Assembly: GCF_041737375.1 (NCBI RefSeq)
Contig: NZ_JBGSRV010000010.1
Span: 434,001 to 498,000 of the forward strand
Origin: Vampirovibrio sp041737375
GTDB lineage: Bacteria > Cyanobacteriota > Vampirovibrionia > Vampirovibrionales > Vampirovibrionaceae
Length of the DNA stretch: 64,000 bases
Direction: 5' to 3'
Part shown: positions 61,199-64,000 of the stretch, piece by piece
Position numbering within the stretch: position 1 is the first letter of the stretch
How the letters are laid out: each line of letters starts with the position of its first letter
Notes under the pieces: model-generated
What the model was told of the DNA's origin: nothing
What the model saw: the letters and a program-made list of their open reading frames with translations, nothing else
Databases searched by the model: none
Translations under genes and position numbers: made by a program

Positions 61199-62449
61199 TT
61201 AGCGATCAACCTCCGGCAAAATTACATCCAGGCTACCAAAGATAGCCATCAAATCAGGATACAGGTTACCAATCATCAATTCAGGCAACGCGGACAAGTT
61301 GGAAAAAGAGGCGCCTCGCCATTTCATACGATAAGCCTTGGGCGTACCGTCACTAATTACATAGCAGCCCAGCATGCCCCGAGGAGACTCGCACGCGCTG
61401 AAGGCCTCACCCGCTGTGGGTTTGTATGTCATCAGGTTGATTTTTTGTCCCTGAATCTGCCAGTCAAAATCCATATCTGGAATGGCCTTGGGATCTTCGC
61501 CTTTTTCTTTAGCGGCTTTGCGAGCGGCCTCAATTTCAGCCTGTTTGTCGAGAATATTCTGGGTATCTCCACCCGGAATTTTATCCAGACACTGCTCTAC
61601 AATGCGGCAAGATTCGCGCATTTCAGCCATTCTGACCAAATAACGATCGTACACGTCGGCATGCTTGCCCACCGGAACATCAAACTCTACTTCATCGTAG
61701 CAGGCATAGGAATTGGTTTTCCGCATGTCTTGAGGCACACCGGTTGCCCGCAAGCTAGGCCCGGTTACACCGTATTTCAGGCAAGTTTCAAAATCCATTC
61801 TGCCAATACCCACCGTGCGATCCAGAATGATGGGGTTTTGGGTCACGATGGACTCATACTCATCTATGATGGAGGGCATTTTACGCACAAAATCACGACA
61901 CTGGGCAATCCAGCCCGGTGGTAAATCGGCGTTTACACCGCCAAAACGATAGTAATTGTACATCATGCGAGCGCCCGTCAAATCTTCAAACAGCTTGAAG
62001 ACCTCCTCCCGCTCCCGGAAGGCGTAAAACAAGGGACTGGTAGCGCCCAAATCCAGCAAAAATGTGCCAAACCACAGTAAATGCGATGTAATGCGGTTCA
62101 ATTCCATCGTGATCATGCGGATATAATGGACCCGCTTGGGTACTTTTAGGTTGGCGATTTTTTCAATGGCCGTCACAAACACAAAGTGATCGAAAAAGGA
62201 GGAAAGGTATTCCACCCGATCCAGCGTGGGCTGGTATTGAAAATAAGAGCGAGATTCGGCCATTTTTTCTTTACTGCGATGCAAGTAGCCGATAACCGGC
62301 TCCATGTCTTTCACCACTTCACCGTTCAAAGTGGTGATTAAGCGCAATACACCGTGGGTACTAGGGTGCTGAGGGCCAATGTTAATGACCAGGTCTTCTG
62401 TATTCAGACCCTTTTCGGTATGCACTCCTGGAATTTCTGAAATCGTCAT
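61199..62449 (-). CDS. nuoD: Complex I 49-kDa subunit NuoD
   Basis: Peripheral subunit forming the quinone pocket with NuoB, 416 aa. Shows INIGPQHPSTHGVLRL with the conserved His for quinone, YLHRSKEKMAESRSYFQ, and the ending LDVILPEVDR. Residues 310-330 hold a Lys/Glu-rich insert (KQAEIEAARKAAKEKGED) not present in most NuoD. Separated from nuoC by 14 bp. Confidence 0.95.
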   Translation of the reverse strand: MTISEIPGVHTEKGLNTEDLVINIGPQHPSTHGVLRLITTLNGEVVKDMEPVIGYLHRSKEKMAESRSYFQYQPTLDRVEYLSSFFDHFVFVTAIEKIANLKVPKRVHYIRMITMELNRITSHLLWFGTFLLDLGATSPLFYAFREREEVFKLFEDLTGARMMYNYYRFGGVNADLPPGWIAQCRDFVRKMPSIIDEYESIVTQNPIILDRTVGIGRMDFETCLKYGVTGPSLRATGVPQDMRKTNSYACYDEVEFDVPVGKHADVYDRYLVRMAEMRESCRIVEQCLDKIPGGDTQNILDKQAEIEAARKAAKEKGEDPKAIPDMDFDWQIQGQKINLMTYKPTAGEAFSACESPRGMLGCYVISDGTPKAYRMKWRGASFSNLSALPELMIGNLYPDLMAIFGSLDVILPEVDR

Positions 62450-62463
62450 AATGTCAGTCGTCC

Positions 62464-63030
62464 TTACCGTTCATTCCAGACCAGGCGAGGGTCGTCTACT
62501 TTATAATCCTTGCGAAGGGGATGCCCCAGCCAATCGTTGGGCATGAGAATACGAGTGAGGTTGGTATGTCCGTCATACTGAATGCCCAACAAGTCATAAG
62601 ACTCACGCTCATGCCAATCGGCAGCGTGCCAAATGGGCATTAAGCTGGGAGAATGCTCATTTTCGGCGGTGACTTTGAGGGCCAGCGTCTTGGCGGTTTT
62701 GGTGGAATACAGATGATAAACCGACTCCAATCGATCTTTCCAATCCACACCAGCACAAGACAAGAGCATATCAAACTGACCTTGATCTCGAATCATTTCA
62801 GCTGCCCGAAGCAAATCGGCACAAGCCACATCAATCATTTCGGCCCCGCAAGCATCATTGCCCAAGTGCTTTACCGGGATTTTAGATTTCTCGAGGAGCT
62901 GACCCATTTCACCCGCAGGAATAGGCGCGGGCTCAGCCTCTGCCGGAGCGGCAGGCTTGGGGGACGTTGAAGCCTCAGCAGGTGCGCTAGCTACCGGCTT
63001 TTTGCTGTTCTCTTTCTGCTCTTCGCTCAT
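62464..63030 (-). CDS. nuoC: Complex I 30-kDa subunit NuoC
   Basis: Peripheral subunit, 188 aa. The body has VYHLYSTKTAKTLALKV, ADWHERESYDLLGIQYDGH and LMPNDWLGHPLRKDYKV. A 36-residue N-terminal extension is rich in Ala, Pro, Glu and Ser and is probably disordered. Its start lies 44 bp inside nuoB; no strong ribosome binding site is visible there. Confidence 0.93.
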   Translation of the reverse strand: MSEEQKENSKKPVASAPAEASTSPKPAAPAEAEPAPIPAGEMGQLLEKSKIPVKHLGNDACGAEMIDVACADLLRAAEMIRDQGQFDMLLSCAGVDWKDRLESVYHLYSTKTAKTLALKVTAENEHSPSLMPIWHAADWHERESYDLLGIQYDGHTNLTRILMPNDWLGHPLRKDYKVDDPRLVWNER

Positions 63031-63712
63031 GGCGGTACTTCACATTTCCTCTGACTAACGGTATTTTGCCTTCCGATTGCAGCTCATCCATAGGATACGC
63101 GTATTTTTGAACACCCCACTTCACGTTGGGCTGCCCGGACTTCGGCAACAAGACTTCACCCGGCCCGATTTCGACCCGGGGCACATGCTCGGCGGCACGT
63201 TTTTTACGATCCACAATGGACTCGGTGCGAATTTGCTTTTGCAACTGAATGAGGGCATCCAGCAAGGCTTCTGGACGTGGCGGGCATCCCGGCACGTACA
63301 CGTTCACCGGAATCAATCGATCCACGCCTCGAACCACGGAATAAGAATCATTCTCATACATACCGCCGGTCACGGTGCAAGCACCCATGGCAATCACGTA
63401 CTTGGGCTCTGGCATTTGCTCATACAAACGAACCAGAGCGGGCGCCATTTTATGGGTAATGGTGCCTGCGGTAATAATCAAATCCGACTGACGAGGGGTG
63501 GCCCGAAACACTTCAGAGCCAAACCGGGAGATATCGTGATTGGAAGCGCCCACGGTCATCATCTCAATACCACAACAAGAGGTGGCAAAGGTCATGGGCC
63601 AAACCGAGTTGGAACGCGCCCAGTTGTAAACGGTGTCGATAGTGGTGACCAGAATGCCAGAACTTTCCAGCATATCCTGAATGCCACTTACTACGGTTTC
63701 TGTCAATGTCAT
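62987..63712 (-). CDS. nuoB: Complex I 20-kDa iron-sulfur subunit NuoB
   Basis: Carries the N2 cluster next to the quinone site, 241 aa. The N2 ligands are in ATSCCGIEMM (tandem cysteines), MGACTVTGGMY and YVPGCPPRPEAL. The C-terminus has a longer charged tail (KYRHERRAEREQQ). The start is ATG 63712 with GGAGG 10 nt upstream; the longer frame to 63757 overlaps nuoA. It overlaps nuoC by 44 bp. Confidence 0.95.
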   Translation of the reverse strand: MTLTETVVSGIQDMLESSGILVTTIDTVYNWARSNSVWPMTFATSCCGIEMMTVGASNHDISRFGSEVFRATPRQSDLIITAGTITHKMAPALVRLYEQMPEPKYVIAMGACTVTGGMYENDSYSVVRGVDRLIPVNVYVPGCPPRPEALLDALIQLQKQIRTESIVDRKKRAAEHVPRVEIGPGEVLLPKSGQPNVKWGVQKYAYPMDELQSEGKIPLVRGNVKYRHERRAEREQQKAGS

Positions 63713-63734
63713 AGTAGATTGACCTCCATCCTTC

Positions 63735-64000
63735 TTACTGCCACCTGAGTGCGTCACGCTTCCAAGCGTAGACGAGGCCCAGCATCAGGATTCCGATAAA
63801 AATAAACATTTCAATAATGGGGAACAAGCCCAGAGACTGCACCAGTCGATCAAAAGCCACCGCCCAGGGAAACAGAAAGACAGTTTCAATATCAAACAGG
63901 ATGAAAAGCAGGGCGTACATGTAGAATTTAACATCAAACTGGATGTGGGAATCGCCAAAAGGAGCCATACCAGATTCGTAAGTGGTGTCCTTCAAGCGGG
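63735..64000 (-). CDS. nuoA: Complex I membrane subunit NuoA, 5' end cut by window
   Basis: Visible C-terminal 88 residues of NuoA, which spans the membrane near the quinone site. TYESGMAPFGD and FYMYALLFILFDIETVFLFPWAV are diagnostic. The reading frame remains open past 64000, so the true start is outside; the first in-window TTG at 63995 is internal. The order A-B-C-D-H-I-J-K-L-M-N is kept in the window with no nuoE, F or G. Confidence 0.93.
   Translation of the reverse strand, partial: RLKDTTYESGMAPFGDSHIQFDVKFYMYALLFILFDIETVFLFPWAVAFDRLVQSLGLFPIIEMFIFIGILMLGLVYAWKRDALRWQ

Noticed and set aside
1..64000. CRISPR array, insertion sequence or transposase
   Set aside because: No regularly spaced direct repeats and no transposase-like protein were seen.

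Overview
The window is about 50% GC, dense, and chromosomal: 58 protein genes or gene remnants, two tRNAs, and no phage, insertion sequence or CRISPR array. The most likely source is a non-photosynthetic relative of Cyanobacteria (Vampirovibrionia, also called Melainabacteria). This is inferred from a DUF3326 gene, a TrmFO folate-type tRNA methyltransferase, a complex I operon whose visible part (nuoA to nuoN) has no nuoE, nuoF or nuoG, and several small proteins that resemble, from memory, uncharacterised Vampirovibrionia families (the SQAR-start and RWYDQE proteins). No photosynthesis gene is present. The assignment is moderately sure.

1-13 kb: gpmI (partial) is divergent from ilvE, followed by an MlaE-like permease. 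A leftward fatty-acid and phospholipid operon, yceD-rpmF-plsX-fabH-fabD-fabG-acpP-fabF, ends in a terminator. Two 4-bp overlapping zinc alcohol dehydrogenases follow. 13-24 kb: small genes, tRNA-Ser(GCT), purA, tRNA-Lys(TTT), a gene broken by a 19-bp tandem duplication, bioB with an operator-like inverted repeat at its promoter, a lone flagellar-rod-like protein, pckA, a secreted matrixin-like protein lacking its catalytic Glu, and the rpsF-ssb-rpsR operon.

24-33 kb: the AT-rich, most accessory-looking part. It has an AT-hook protein, an orphan TaqI-like adenine DNA methyltransferase, a candidate small RNA, a Cys-rich methyltransferase, a GT-C type membrane protein, an M23 peptidase, a mannose-6-phosphate isomerase-like cupin and nadE. 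33-44 kb: htrA, tilS-hpt-DUF3326, a TPR protein, an alpha/beta hydrolase and an ABC-2 exporter.

44-53 kb: a second candidate small RNA, a GAF plus degenerate HD-GYP protein, a LipM-like octanoyltransferase, an upstream mini-ORF coupled to a double-HTH regulator, a two-unit M16 peptidase and trmFO. 53-64 kb: a leftward complex I operon nuoABCDHIJKLMN, with nuoA cut by the window edge. The proton-pumping and quinone modules are encoded; the NADH-oxidising module is absent from the visible part.

The observations most worth checking are the 19-bp frameshifting duplication, the palindrome TGATATATCA recurring in three AT-rich intergenic regions, the two catalytically degenerate proteins (HD-GYP and matrixin-like), and the two unannotated candidate small RNAs. 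I found no convincing complete new multi-gene system.
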